From Sclerodactyla briareus (Eukaryota; Echinodermata; Holothuroidea; Dendrochirotida; Sclerodactylidae): a stretch of 64,000 nt of DNA. Each line of letters begins with the position of its first letter. Position 1 is the stretch's first letter. The stretch spans positions 123,501 to 187,500 of the forward strand of contig JAODTK010003976.1 of NCBI GenBank assembly GCA_026419785.1, read 5' to 3'. The notes under the pieces were generated by a model. The model was not told where the DNA came from. It did no database searches and saw only the letters and a list, made by a program, of their open reading frames with translations. Shown piece by piece: positions 12,111-27,680 of this stretch. A program made the translations under genes and the position numbers.

Positions 12111-13280
12111 AGGTAAGAACAATTAATCTCTGATCCTGTTCCTCCGCTGATAACAACAAAGTCATTTTTTAATTTTTGGGTTAAAATAAAGTATGAAGCA
12201 AACTATGGGCATGTGTTTTTTGTGTCATCTGCCCTTTAGCAGGTTTTCTCTGGAAAGTAAGCGCCGATTTGGTGGAGCGATCATCGCCAAACTCTTATTA
12301 GACTTTTGGCATAAGTCAATAGTAGGAATGGCACTTAAGCCTAAGTTACTGTTTGGAATCGTTAGCTATGAGCACTGGTCACATAGTTTCAGCATAAAAG
12401 CACATGGTAGTAGCCTAGCAGACATACTGATAAGATTTCCAGCATAAAATAGGCTAAGTAAGCTCATCTAGAGTCTAATTCCTTGGATTTTCCATGGAAC
12501 TTTATGGATATGGTCCACCTCAAGCCCAGAGAATATTAAACATTAGAGGTCATTCAATGTGTCTAGTTCATAATATTTATGGGGATAAGCGATTTTCGTC
12601 GGAGTGCCCAGCTCACAAGCTCAACACATCTCGAGGATATAGATGAGACTCTCCCTACAGGTCTATCAATTTGTCCTATTTTCAAACTGTCACACCTTCG
12701 AAAAAACGATGTTTTACAAACTACATTATTAGCAATAAATATGGAGGAACATCTGTAAGGTTTTTGCTGGTAGGATGTTCAATTTCTATATTTTGAAAGA
12801 CTGTTCCGCACACTGTTCATGAATCACATGAACTGCCAGTGTATACCCCTACGATGACGCTTGTCCCCCTTAGCTAATAAACTATGATAAATAATTTTTA
12901 CAAAACGTGCAGACTGGTCACGTTCAGGGAATTGGAAGTGGGACTTTGCAATCAGTGTATGTGTTGTTAATTATGTAGAAAATTGGTGGGGATGCAGCAT
13001 TTCTAAGCCAGTAGTTATGTCACCCTAATAAAGTCTGTTTTATTCTGCGACGACGGTAACAAATCCTTTCAGCATCATGATAGTTGGAACACACTAAATA
13101 TCTCACTGAACAACCACAGATTACCAAATATGCGAGGCTTGACTGGTTTAAGAATCCAGCAGTGATGAGTTTGAGACTTTCACAGTCTGTCGACTCAATT
13201 TACATTGCCTCATCGTCAAACTTGACATCATCTTCAATTTGGCTTTTTTTGTCATCGCCTTGAAATGAAAATTCAGGAAT
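12111..13280. other. EIF2B3 intron, no clear feature
   Basis: AT-rich non-coding sequence. No element recognised. Confidence 0.5.
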
Positions 13281-14230
13281 AGAATAGTGTGCACTATGGT
13301 GTGTGTGTGTGTGTGTGTGCGCATGTGTTGTGGTGCAATGTGTATGTGGTGTGTGTGTGTGTGAATGTCCACCCGGTTCCTCGTTAGCAGGATTTCTCCC
13401 AAACCGTGATGCCGATTACAACAAAATTTTGTGTGTAGGCACAAATTAAATAAAATGGGTCATTAGCTCATTTTATGTAATTTATTGTTTTACCGCTCTT
13501 TAGCATGGAAGTATAAGCAAGAACTGTATGTGCTACAGTGATGTAGTTTGGCATGTGACTGATGACAGGTAGATGAAACTGATTAGATTTTCAGCCAAAT
13601 ATGTCTAATTAAATGGTCGAATTTGTAATTTTGCAAATTTTTCAAGTTTGTCAGATTTTCCCAAAACTTGGTGATGTTGTCTACCATTGATCCCCACGAA
13701 ATTAAAATAAGTCCGGGGCCACTGAGTCATTTGAATGTTCCAATTGCTATTTTTATGCAATTTTTGAAAGTTGGTTGGATTTCCATGAAACACAAATTTT
13801 GGTAATGTGAATCCACCTTTGATCCTGATCATTTTGAAGGTACAGCTGGGCTCAGTAGAGATCATTGTATGTGCCTAATTTGCATAATATATTCAATTTC
13901 CAACTTGATCAGAATTTCGCCAAACTCAGTAGGGATCATGGTCCGTTTACATTTTTTGAATCGATGTTGGTTTGATTGAATTCCATATATAATAGCTTCT
14001 GTTAGAATACAACACTGAGAATAAGAAAAAGGCTATTACGGTACTTTTGTATTAAGAGTAAAACGTACTGGTCAGTTATTTTAGGATTTTTTATGTGGTA
14101 AATGTTAAAATATGGTATTTTCTTGACATGACATTGCTGTTGTGAGTAATGCTAATAAAAACCTGATGCTCGCAACCAGGCGAGAACACTTTTTGGCGGA
14201 TCGCCTTGTTTATTACCATAGGTTAATCGA
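13281..14230 (+). repeat. Dispersed repeat family B, copy b
   Basis: Starts with two (TG)n tracts (about 13297-13320 and 13351-13364), then the family body described at 7190-7860. It ends with gctcgcaaccaggcgagaac and ggatcgccttgtttatta at 14170-14212. That terminal block is also found at 27153-27190, which defines one end of the family. Confidence 0.75.
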
Positions 14231-16165
14231 ACAGCGGAGTTGAGTATTTTTATATTACTGGTGCTCATAGGTGTTCTTTATCTAATCTATCATCTTCTAT
14301 CTGGACCACACAAGTCCTCCTACACTCACCTTCTATGAGATAGACAAATATAGAGGGGCATTGGAAGGTTAATACAAACCCTTGTCCTAAAAAGAACAGA
14401 CATCGTAATTCATAGTTTTATCTTTATAATGATAGATTGGTGCGCTAATTTCGTATTGTTTCCATATTTGATAGTATTATCTGTATATATAAGTATATAT
14501 TTCTACAAGTGTTTATCCTTCATTTTCCTGTATCCGTACTTGGGAGTACCAAATTTTCTTTTTGGTCAATGAAGTTTTGCCGCTTCCTACATCATGTACC
14601 TTAGTTTGTCCTTAGTACCTTGTTACTGTTTATGAGAATGCAAGGAAGGGGGGGGGGGTTATATGGAGTTTAGCGGTCAATCTGCTCATCTGAACACCTC
14701 AATACATATCTTGTGGACTGGCTTGAAATGGTAGTTGAATAGAGGACTAAAAATCCATAATTCAGCGAAGTATCTAGGGTTGGTAGGTGATACATATGCT
14801 AATGCACAGAGCGCTGATAGAAGAGAAACTCTCTTCATCAAAGCAAGTAGTAACTTGCAGACTGTTCACCCACCTCAACAATTATAATGATGCCCCCTCC
14901 CCGGTGTCATGAATTACCTTTCCTCACCTGTGGTCAGGTTGCTGTGCACAGGAACCCGTTGCCCCAATCATAGATTTACATCATGTTTACACTATACTGT
15001 CAATTAAAGTACTGTTCCAGCACCATCCTACCATAAATATTTTTAGATTTATGGACTAGTTGTGACACCTCCAATGGTGAGGGTGAGGAGGTTATTTTAT
15101 GGTCAGATAATACTTACCTGCTCCAACGGTATGTGGCCTAGAGTCTGCTGGTGAAGGTGCCTTTGGTCTTTCGTTCCAGTGGCCAATTTACCATTATCTG
15201 AAACCCTAGTCTTCAACGATTTCCAGTTTTCGTAGCAGGTTGTCAATTTGTTAGATTCCAATGAAAATTAGTCTATGTAAATGTTAGACTCTCCGCATCT
15301 GGTCGCTTACAAAGTGAAGGCATTTCATTTTAGAAGCTCGTCACATTGGCATGGTCATGCGAGTTGTTTACACTTTGTCAGATTGAACGAAAGTGGAGTG
15401 GGCAGGGCTGTAAGCTGGGAGAATCTAGTGCCAGATTTTCTGCGTCTGATTTCTTAAAAAATTAGTGAGTAAGATTAGTGCAGTGTGGGACGGACAGTGG
15501 GTCATGGCTCTGGCCCCGCTTCGAACGAAAGGGTCCATTCTGTGAACAGGAAAAATGGGTTTTCACCAGAATGTGTGTAAAGCTAGTATATCCGGCATGA
15601 GAAAAAAAAAAAAAATGGGTGCCGGGAAAAAAAAAAAAATGCGGTGCGGGTGGATGGCACCAAGAGGCTCGATTCTGCTTGATTTACTGGTGCCCTACCT
15701 GAGCCCGTATTTCTCCCCCCCCCCTCAAACCACCAACCGTAACTACAGCGTGAGCGTAGTCAACTTGAGGTCATCAGAGGTCAAAAAAAAATTATTTTTC
15801 AAAGTTCGTTAGATTTCAGTAAAACACAGTGGATGTGGACTGGATCGGCAGGGTCTCCTGGCAGAGGATAGTTCATTACACTGTAAAGCTTGCCAGAAAA
15901 AAAAGTTCCTTGATCTTAGGGATCCATAGCCGAGTGTACACTAAGGAAATGTGTGGTATTTTCCTGGATTCCGTGACAATCCGAGGATTCTATGCACCCA
16001 TGGCACGATGTATGTATGGGTGTTGTGTGTGATGCCTGGCTTGTGAAAAATAATAACTGAACATGACACAAGTCCAGAATGATCAAGTTACTAAGACAAA
16101 GACTCAAAAGAATGGATCCCACTAGTTTCTAGGTGACTATACCTATTTCTTGTTTTTGATCTAGC
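14231..16165. other. EIF2B3 intron, no clear feature
   Basis: Non-coding, with G-run (14648-14657) and two A-runs (15603-15615, 15628-15639). No element recognised. Confidence 0.5.
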
Positions 16166-16870
16166 CTTGCTCATTAAGAGCAAATTTATGCGAGAACCGT
16201 ATTGCTACAGTGATGTAGTTTGGCATGTCAGGACTGGATGACTGGTAGATGAACTGATTAGATGTTCAGTGCCGAAAATATGCTACTTAGTGGTCTAATT
16301 TTGGCTAATTTTTGTGAATTTTTCTAGTTTGTTGTATTTCCCACAGAACTTGGTTGGTGTGGTCTAACATGGTTCCCTAGAAATTTAAAAGTGCAAGTCG
16401 GGGTCACAGGAGGTCATTCATGTGTCTAATTGCCTCATTTCATGTAATTTTTGAAAGTTGTTGGATTTTCCCCAAAACTTGGAGATGGTGAGCCACCTTT
16501 GATCCTGATCATTTTAAAGTACAGCTTGGGTCAGTAGAGTCATTGTATGTGCCTAATTTGCATAATTTATTCCAATTTCCAACTGGTCAGAAGAATTTAG
16601 CAAACTCTCTAGGTATGGTGTAACATTTCTGGATCTGATCCTGTTAGAATAACGCAATGAGGAATGAGTAAACCATAAGTCCTATGACAATTTTACTGCT
16701 GTTATAAGATGCCACAAGCAAACCCTTATAATACCCAAACCGAATTTGATTAGGTTGAATTAGACCCAAAAAATTACTGTACAATTTTTCTTTCTCTCTT
16801 CTTACTGGGGCGCATGCCCAAAAGGGACTTTGGTGATTAGGAGTAAACTTATTGGTCAGTTATTGTAGGA
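16166..16870 (+). repeat. Dispersed repeat family B, copy c
   Basis: Contains cagtgatgtagtttggcatg, tgatcctgatcattttaaag, gtgcctaatttgcataattta and gacaattttactgctgttat in family order. Lacks the microsatellite head and the terminal block, so it is truncated at both ends. Confidence 0.7.
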
Positions 16871-17570
16871 ATCTTGCCAGAATTTTTGATTGGTGTGCAC
16901 GAGTTTGTAGTCCCTTTTCACCTGTGCTATAGTTCGACCATTCACATGTAATGGGCATAATGCTTAGTCAGACCAGGTTCAGTCAAGGAATCAAAAAGCT
17001 TCGGCTGATTGGTGTCGGGGGTATTTTTGCCACATTTCAGGGGATTTCTCCTAATTGTGGTGCTGGGCTGCGACCTCATCTCATGTGTGATTATGTAATA
17101 GTGTAGGTAATTTATGTATGGGACACCACACCCCTCCTGTTCTCTGCCACTAGCGCTGACATACTCTGCAGTCCACCTACATTATATTCAATACAATCAA
17201 AATCAGAATGCAAATTGTGATCACTATTAATGCCCGCCCTCAGTATGATTCAGCATGGTAAGGGCTAGGTTACTCATCTTTCATAAAGTTTGATGATTGG
17301 CTCCAGACAATGTATGTCTCCAGAATTGGAAAATTAAAATTTGAGGATTCTCAAGGGAGAGATTTGGTTTGTCTGCATGCATGGTTTCCCTTTGAACATT
17401 CCAAAAACAAACTTATTCAATCACCTAAACCTTTGGAAATCCATGTCTTCCCAGTTATCTTTTGCTGATATGTGTAGCTGCTAGCATTTCTCCTAGGTCC
17501 TCACTGGGCATTATCCTCCCTGCCATGAGTCAAATCAAAGCTACACCGGTGCAACTTGTCAATTGTATGG

Positions 17571-18190
17571 GCGCCCCAGGATGATCATCATCAGGGTGGG
17601 TCATCCAATTCTTTTGTACATTGACACACCATCCCTTCCCTCACACTCATAGACTCGAATTTCTTTGAAATTGACCCACTAGCATGACAGCACCTACACT
17701 ACTTACCTTCAAGAAGATCAGTGCAAGAGGGATCATCAAGGGCAGAAGCCTCTATCCCTAAACCCCATATTAACGCCAATCTTAAAGAGTTGCACTGGCT
17801 ACGCATGGTCAGGCAGCGACTACAGTACCGCATCCCTTTTACTAATCTAAGTGTCTCAATCCACCTGTCTCCAGCTATCTTCAAGATCCTGTTGCACCAT
17901 CAGCCTGTCTTGTCACTAGATCGGCAGTGATCAATCTCTTCTAGTGAAGAAAGGCTCACTTAATAGAATTGGTGCCAAGCGTTCTCTGCTATTGCCCACA
18001 GGTGTGAATAATATTCCACAGTCCCATTAGGGCTCCTCATCTTTTTTTTTAACAGATATTTCGAAACTACTCAACACCCATGTTTGTAAGTTACTTTCAC
18101 TAGCTTGTTGTTTTCTATCTTTGTAAAGTGCTTAGAATTAGATGCCTGTGATTAAGCACTATATAAGCAACCGTCATTAATATTATCCAG
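17571..18190 (+). mobile_element. CR1/L2-type LINE 3' end, copy 1
   Basis: The + strand encodes the conserved C-terminal part of a LINE reverse transcriptase: an N-x-LKELHWL-like opening followed by RQRLQYRI at about 17783-17835, and a degraded P-x-[YI]-x-x-x-LL stretch. The 3' UTR has tttgtaaagtgcttagaatt and aagcactatataagcaac, the usual CR1/L2-class tail, followed by a short AT-rich end. Frameshifts and stops show it is dead. It forms a direct pair with the copy about 840 bp downstream. Confidence 0.85.
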
Positions 18191-18399
18191 TTAGGCTGTC
18201 CAGGTACAATCACAGTGACCAGCCTTTGTGATCATTCTCTCCATAGTCCAAGTGAATTGACCACCCCGGGGTCAACTTTAATGTGACTGATCATTTTGGG
18301 AATGATGACTTACATGTGAGTCCTTTGGATTTGACAATGACCCTCGCATGACTGACCCTGCCTGCAGAGTATTGTATACATCACTCTATATACCAGGGA

Positions 18400-18996
18400 G
18401 AGGGTGAGTCTTGTCACAAGGTGGGTCAAACAATTTTTGAACATTGACCACCACCCCTCAGTCACTCACACTCAGATGACTCGAAATTCTTTGAAATTGA
18501 CCCACTAGCAGTGACAGCACCTACACTACTTACCTTCAAGAAGATCAGTGACACGGAGGGATCAAGGGCAGAAGCCTACTATCCCTAAGACAGCCATATT
18601 ACGCCAATTCTTAAAGAGTTGCACTGGCTACCATGTCAGCAGCGACTACAGTTCCGCACTCCTTGTTTACGTATATAAGTGTCTCAACCAACTGGCTCCA
18701 AGCTATCTTCAAGATCTGTTGTCACTCTATCAGCCTGTCGGAACCTTAAGATCGGCAAGTGATCAATCTCTTCTAGTGAAGAAAGTCTCACGTAAGAGAC
18801 TTGGTGATCAAGCTTTCTCTGTTAGTGCCCCCCAGGTGTGGAATAATATTCCACATTAGGGATTCCTCATCTTTACAGAGATTTCGTAAACTACTTAAAA
18901 CCCCTATGTTTGTAAGTTACTTCCACTAGCTTGTTGTTTTCTATCTTTGTAAAGCTCTTAGATGCCTGTGATTAAGCACTATATAAGCACCACAAT
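18400..18996 (+). mobile_element. CR1/L2-type LINE 3' end, copy 2
   Basis: Better-preserved neighbour of the copy at 17571-18190. One frame (18650-18855) gives YVYKCLNQLAPSYLQDLL, then LRSASDQSLL and GDQAFSVSAPQVWNNIP, which are the classic C-terminal motifs (…YLxDLL…LRS…RxFSxxAPxxWNxLP) of this reverse transcriptase class. The 3' tail tttgtaaagctcttagatgc … aagcactatataagcacc matches. The upstream flank (cattgacc…cactagca-tgacagcacctac) is shared with copy 1, so the pair arose by a local duplication of about 840 bp. Confidence 0.9.
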
Positions 18997-20150
18997 TGAT
19001 TTTTTTGTTGGAACAATAGTATCAAGTCCAAATTCCTAATTTTGTGAAATAGGTCCCTGTAGCAACAAACGAATACACATGGTACAGCTGCGGGCGTTTT
19101 CAGAAATTCACGGATTATTTTTCCCAAAATACAATGATTTGATTGCTGTTGGGGGCTGGGGGGGGGTTTGTGACCTGCAAGTTCTTGTAAAGAGGTATCG
19201 AACGATGGCATTCATTTTCAATATCATATTGCTTGAATGTTTTGAAGGCTTAAGTGAACTGTAATCAATGCCAAACCCCAATTTTGAGATTTTTACCTGG
19301 GAATATTCGCTGGCTGCCTTCGTGAGTATGTGTGCCCTCATGCACCCACATCCTTGTGCATGCCTGCTGTCTGTGGTCTGCTGATAGGATGATATTTTAT
19401 GTAGAAACTATGATATGTCTCAGTCTCACGGATATATATATAAAAATATGGTGGTTTACAAGTATTGTAGGTGAACGAAGGGTTAAGGATCATTTTGTAT
19501 CTATAATTTTAGACAAGTATAGATGTGACAGAACTTGATCCCCCAATTCCCCCCCACAGTGATGCATGCAATTGATTTGTGATCGACATCGAGCAGAAGA
19601 CGGGGGGGGGGGGTGGGTGATCAGGCGGGAGGCGGGCTCCTGCATGGAACTGAACAGCTGAGGTCATTTCCGTCACATATTTCCTGTCTTGTGGGGGTGG
19701 GGGGGGGGGGGGAAGCAGGGATTGGCACGGTGCTGTGGGCAATCACATAAATAGGAGATTGGCGCTATGCCCTGATAAAAAGCACAACTGTGTTCTGAGC
19801 AACCATAATTCTTGTGTCCTGATAGAAACACTGTTAAAAATCGAACTAAAATAGGCCTGCAACAAATTTGTTTCGTTGATTTTTGGGGCAAATTTGTACT
19901 TCCTCATCGCAGATTGAATTGAATGGAAAACTGTTTTTTCAATGAATTGATTGTTGAGTCTTTATCGCAGATACGACTCTTTAATTCGTTCAGGCAGCTC
20001 ACTGCATTATTATTGTGGTATCTGTAGTAATGTGGTCGTCACTTAACACTTGTCCGTTTTCCGTCAGACGACCTTCCTAAAAAACGTGCATGTTTCCGAG
20101 ATTGTCTATTAGAATGAATACAGTATCTGGGGCTCTGTGAAAACCTTGAA
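18997..20150. other. EIF2B3 intron, no clear feature
   Basis: Non-coding, with G-runs at 19601-19612 and 19693-19712. Nothing recognised. Confidence 0.5.
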
Positions 20151-20490
20151 TGCAAACTGCACAATGGACATCAAAGAGGATTGGAATGGCCAAAGGAAAA
20201 AAAACAGATCTTCAGGATATCTGGGAAGAGGGGCAACCTCCTAACAGAGCTAAAAATGAACACTTCAAACTATAGAGGGGAAAGTCGAAGGAAAGAGAAG
20301 GGTCAGACGTCAATAGAAGCATTGGTATGACAACATCAAGGAATGGACAGCTAGGGTTGAGCCTCGTGGAAGCAAGACATCTAGCTCAGAAGAGAGTTGC
20401 TTGGAAGAAGATGACAAGAAAATATGTTCAAGTGGCAGCCAATCATCAGTGCTGATGGCGGCCGAAGAAGAAGACGAAATCTGTGAATCA
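20150..20490 (+). pseudogene. LINE reverse-transcriptase C-terminal remnant
   Basis: On + a decayed frame gives GKVEGKRRVRRQ then a stop, then HWYDNIKEWT, and in the next frame EARHLAQKRVAWKKM. The order G-K-x-x-G-x-R-x-x-G-R … W-x-D-N-I-K-E-W-T … A-x-x-R-x-x-W is typical of the tail end of the ORF2 of LINE elements. Stops and frameshifts are present. It is a different family from the pair at 17.6-19.0 kb. Confidence 0.65.
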
Positions 20491-20857
20491 GGTTTCTAAT
20501 AAACGTGCAGTTGTTTTGGATTACACTAAACAAGTGTGCCTCCCTCAGAATGAAAACATGTAGCAAATATGTTGTATTTTTCTCATTCCGTTGGAGTGGG
20601 ATGTTCAAGAAAACATGAGAAACATGCATAGTAGAACATGGATTGAAGTTGAAAGTCCTTTTAACATGATTTATTGTGTGAAACAAAAGGTTCACAGCAC
20701 ATGCACTTTCATGTGCCATTGAACATTGTTTGTTTGTTTGTTGCAACTGGCAGTAAGCAGAGGCATACCTTCCGATAACCTCTAAAAACATTATTCTTAG
20801 GTCTTTGACCACCATATTGTAAAAACTGTCTCGGTAACATTCGTTGTTGTTTCTGTC

Positions 20858-21650
20858 TCACCTGAACAAAGTTCAGGTAGAGATCTCTTATAACAATCAC
20901 TTTCACATGTGTGTTCGATTGAGCATGTGTGTCTGTATATGGCACACTTTCCCAATTTCCCCGAAAGCGTAAGACTGTGATGGAATTTGGTATGTGGTAT
21001 TGTATCATGGTCGGGTGAACATGACCTGAACAGATCGTGTTAGTAGGTACATCAATTGATGGGATTAAATTATAGTGTAAAATATGCCACATAGGTAATC
21101 TAATTTGCCCAATTTAGCCAACAATTTTACAAGATTTTCACAAAAATTGGTGTATACCAGTTGAAAAACATACATTTGGTTCACTGGAGAATGATTTATA
21201 TTCGTCTATTCTTTCTGCATCATTCCTACAAATTAAGAAATTGCAGATTTCTCTCAAACTGGATGTGGTCTGCCTTCATTCCTGAATATGTTTCAAAGTG
21301 TGTGTTGGTGTCATCAAAGATCATGTGTCTAATTTGTATAGTTTTTGCACATTTTGAAAATAGTTGGAATATTATTTGAACTCACAGAAGGGTCACTGGA
21401 GGTCTTGTCTTTCATCTGAGTTGCACAAATCATGCGAATTCACAATTTAGCCACACTTTTAAAACATTGATACAAATATTCAACAATCAGTCCCAATGAC
21501 TTTGAAGGTATGTGACACATATTTAGTGCTCCCTCATACAGGTATGTGAAACACTTAGGAGCAGGAACCACCTCTATGCTGCTCTTAGATTCTGCTGTTA
21601 TACTGTAGTTACTAGCGAATTCAACAATTCTCCTAGCCAAAACAAAACGG
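20858..21650 (+). repeat. Dispersed repeat family B, copy d (hairpin head)
   Basis: Starts with a near-perfect hairpin, gtctcacctgaac-aaa-gttcaggtagagat (20858-20888). Then follow the family-like blocks ccacataggtaatctaattt, gattttcacaaaa-ttgg and ggtcactggaggtc. The same hairpin head, with other bases changed, opens the copy at 24851. Confidence 0.55.
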
Positions 21651-22134
21651 CTCACAAAAGCAGATGAAACTAGTGATCAACAACCCACTTTCAATGTTGT
21701 GTACATCATATACCTGTATATAAAGTTTCCACCACTCATGAAATATGTTCTTCGGGCTCCAGCACTTTTCAAAATGCCATAACAATAAAAGTTCTTTGAA
21801 AAATTACATAGAAGGAACATTTTTCAAACCAAGATTTCTGAATGTAAAATGGTTTAGTACACAACAGTTCAAAATGTTTGACAAATGATGCATACAGTGT
21901 AACTTAGTTCTTGGGTAGGGTTTCTTATCAGACAAGCTCCTGCTCTGACGTTCGGCACTCGCTTCTTGCCTCAAATTTTATGATGCATTGGATCAGTGAT
22001 TAAATTATCAATTGTATGTTCTGGTTACATGTTCCTTCATCTGACAGATCATTGACTGCATTGGCCTGAGGATGTCAGGGGACCTTCATGTTTGTAATCG
22101 AGGATTGAATGTTCTCCATTTCTGAATCCATGTT

Positions 22135-22772
22135 ACACCAGCTCAGCACATACAATACCCTCTATAGCCATTACCTGCCACAGGGTGCATGCATGAGACC
22201 AGGGCCATGATCTATGTACACCAGTCAGCACTACAATTCCCTCTAGTTCAACCCGGGTGCACATTGCAGGGTTGATGTCTGATCAGGCCCTTGGATCTAT
22301 GTGCATTAGACACAGCACATTCTAGTCACACCGCACGAGTTCATGGCCGATTCAGGCCCTGGTCTATGGCATTAGTCAGCACATACAATGCCCCTAGTCA
22401 TACCTGACACAGGTTCATGACCCTGATCAGGCCCTGGAATCTATGTGATTGGGCAGCGCACATTCTAGTCACACCTGCACAGGAGGGTTCATGCCTGATC
22501 AGGCCCTTGGATCTATGAGCATGCTCAGCACACACTCGACAATGCCCAGTCATTCCTGCAACGGGTTCATGCCTGATCAGGCCCTTGGATCTTGTGCATT
22601 ACCTAGCACTACAATGCCCCTAGTCATTCCTGCACAGGGCTCATGCCTGATCAGGCCCTTGGATATAGTGCATTACCTCAGCACATACAATGCCCCTAGT
22701 CATTCCTGACATGGTTCAGCTGATCAGCCCTGTGGATCTAGGTGCATTACCTCAGCATACAATACCCCTGAT

Positions 22773-22816
<44 letters not shown>

Positions 22817-23025
22817 CTGTAAGTCTCAGGTTATCAGACCCCTGATCTATGTGCACTAGCCTCAGCATATACCATGCCCCTGGTCATACCTATACAGGTT
22901 AACGAGTCTGAACAGACCCTGAATCTATGTGCATAGTTCAGCACATATGCCCCCAATTAATGTACAGGTTCCATCCTGATCAAGCCCCTGGACCTATGTT
23001 GCTGGGGCATGAGCACATACATGTA
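22135..23025. repeat. ~78-bp minisatellite with an internal T40 run
   Basis: About 11 degenerate copies of a unit containing cagcacatacaatgcccc, tagtcattcctgcacagg, ttcatgcctgatcaggccc and ttggatctatgtgcatt. A run of 40 T at 22775-22814 interrupts one unit. Several units carry one- or two-base gaps. Confidence 0.9.
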
Positions 23026-24304
23026 CTGACTGAGAAAACATTCAATTGCTGGATTTTCTGCTCAAGCCTGGAGCAATTTGTACTGGCTTAGGGAAGGCTT
23101 GGCCCATGCCGATATATGCACTGCAGGGGTCACTGGATGTACTTAATGCATACCTTGCTTACTAATACTAGGACAGGCTTTATCTTCGTAAGTCCATGGA
23201 AGTTCTTCATTATAGTCACTGTAATGCAGAAAAGGGAAAAGTCACATTGTGACTTGAGGTTGAGGAGAGATGTGACATGAACGAGGCAACTGCTGACTGA
23301 ATGACTTGCACCATATTTTCAGTCAATGTGACTTTGCTTGAACGAAAATTTTGGTGACTTGCCACACCTCTGCTGTAGGTTGATCAACACCATACTTTAG
23401 CATTTCTACCAGCACTGCCAAATCCAAAACAGGCGAAGGGATAGCATCACGGCCATGCTGCGGAAGTTCCAAATTTGCCGGCTGGGGAGGAGAAAGCTCC
23501 AGAAAGGACGATCATGCTCGGCCACCCAAGATCGCACTGTGTTATGGAGGGCCTTTGTTCATCGCAAGCAGAAGTGTAGGTGCGTCCTCGGCATTCACAC
23601 GAGTACAGGACAGATGTCGTTAAGGACATCATTTGAATCAATGGTACATGGATTTCAGTGTTTGATGTGTCAGTGAGTCACTTTCATGCAGTTGTAAGTC
23701 AAGTTTGGGGGACCTGTCAGTATGGTGTCGTTCCCACCTCATCAACTTTTGGGAATTAAGCCCTACATGCATGTTATTGTCCACACAAAACTTTTCTTGT
23801 GACTGCCTTGGTACCACCGCCCCCTACTTTCAGCCAGTGGTTCCACCCTTGGGTCTCTCCTATATGTGCTAGAAACAGCTATTTGGACAGACATACAGAA
23901 CATGTTTTTTACCGTTAAACCATAAATACGTAACTGCACTCAAGGGGGGATTCGTTTGCTGGGCACAGGTCAGTGACATCGTCGATCAATGCTGTTGTCA
24001 GTGTATACATTACCATAAATTATTCTGTCCTTCTGTTCCTTACCTATAATATTCTTCAACTTAATTTTTACGATGTAATTATTCACCACCATTTTGATTT
24101 CTAAGAAAAAAAAATATGAATGAGACACCGCACTGTTCGAAATGCACATTGTGTAATAAAGACTGAGAAGAGTGATGTAGCGACAGAAGGACCCCTGGGA
24201 GGATAACCTCATAAATGACCTCACAACATCCCTATTGTAACTGATTTGATTTGAAATTCTACGGGTTCAGAAGCCAACTATATATAAGCTCATCTGGAAC
24301 CTGC
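23026..24304. other. EIF2B3 intron, one unassigned open stretch
   Basis: Mostly AT-rich. An open, GC-richer stretch at about 23420-23675 (+ frame with RKFQICRLGRRKLQK) looks like eroded coding DNA, but I do not recognise the product; it may be a transposon fragment. Confidence 0.4.
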
Positions 24305-24480
24305 CATATTGATCAGATTAGCTCGGTTGGTAGAGTTTAGGACTGGTGATCAAAAGGTTGCAAGTTTGAATCTCAATGACTGATAAACTTTTCCGGTGTT
24401 CCCTTGCGTAAGGTACTTTGTCTCCATTGCCTCACCCCATTCAGGCAATATTTGGGAACCCGTGTGGAATTTGAGTACAA
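24305..24480 (+). mobile_element. tRNA-derived SINE (family B type)
   Basis: The A box ttagctcggttgg at 24318-24330 and the B box agtttgaatct at 24363-24373 are spaced as in a tRNA promoter. The body has ttttccggtgttcccttgcg, aaggtactttgtc and cctcaccccattcaggcaat, a phrase common in SINEs of marine invertebrates. Orientation is +. No target-site duplication is obvious. Confidence 0.75.
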
Positions 24481-24850
24481 TCTGCCGCCTACATGTCAGC
24501 AATCAGGGCCGTAAATACATAATTTTCCAAGGGGGGTGTGAACTTCGCGAGCCCCCCGACGAGATGTTCTGTCTGAGACCGACTTATTTGCTTTGCTTAA
24601 AAATCGGCTTTGGCCGCTCAGAGACCTACTCTTTGCCGCTACGAGACTGACTTTTCAGTATCTCAGGCGATGGGTCAACCCCCCCCACGCCACCATATTT
24701 ACCCCCCTGGCAGCAATGTATACTCTCCAGGATTGTCAGAGAGCGTACCGGGTCCTGTGATCGTGGCAAATACTGTCCAAGCTCTTTGCGAACGTCCACG
24801 ACGATGGAAAGCGCTATAGGGCGCGGGCAATTCGGATTATATTGTTAATT

Positions 24851-27190
<2,340 letters not shown>

Positions 27191-27309
27191 TATATTATGT
27201 GCACTGGCGATAGCTCGCCTTCTCTTCTTGGCTAGTGCTCAGAAGATGTCAAGGCAGGGGATGTACTTTTCCAGCCACATGTTGAATCTGTCTGCGGTAT
27301 AGAGTGAAA

Positions 27310-27680
27310 ACTGGACCTTGACACTGTCCAGAGAAGTCTCACAGCGGTACATATACTCCCATGCTGAGAGCAGCTCTGAACATCAGCTTAAGAGAACACA
27401 TCCCCAACAACTTTCTCTATGGTGAGCTCCCCAGAGGAGGAGACGCAGGTGGAGCATACAGGCAATGACTCTTGATGGACACTGCCATCCCAACCCTGAA
27501 CTTTCTGCAAGCCAGCTCATTCTCTGGGAGCCCATTCATGGCAAAAGGAACAGAGGCAGACAATGTATACTGTTGACATCCTGAAGAGGGACACTGAACT
27601 GAGAACACCAAAAGAAATTGCTGGCTGTATGGCGCGACTTGGATCAATGGCGGATCCATGCTAGAGCTCGGCTGTGGTGA
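27310..27680 (+). pseudogene. LINE reverse-transcriptase C-terminal remnant
   Basis: Shifting + frames give IPNNFLYGELPRGG, then HGKRNRGRQ, ILKRDTELRTPKEIA and DQWRIHARARL. This is the order LYGEL…G-x-R-x-x-G-R-Q…D-x-x-K-R-D…W-R-x-x-x-x seen at the C-terminus of many LINE-encoded polyproteins. At least two frameshifts and a stop make it dead. The exact clade is not clear. Confidence 0.55.
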
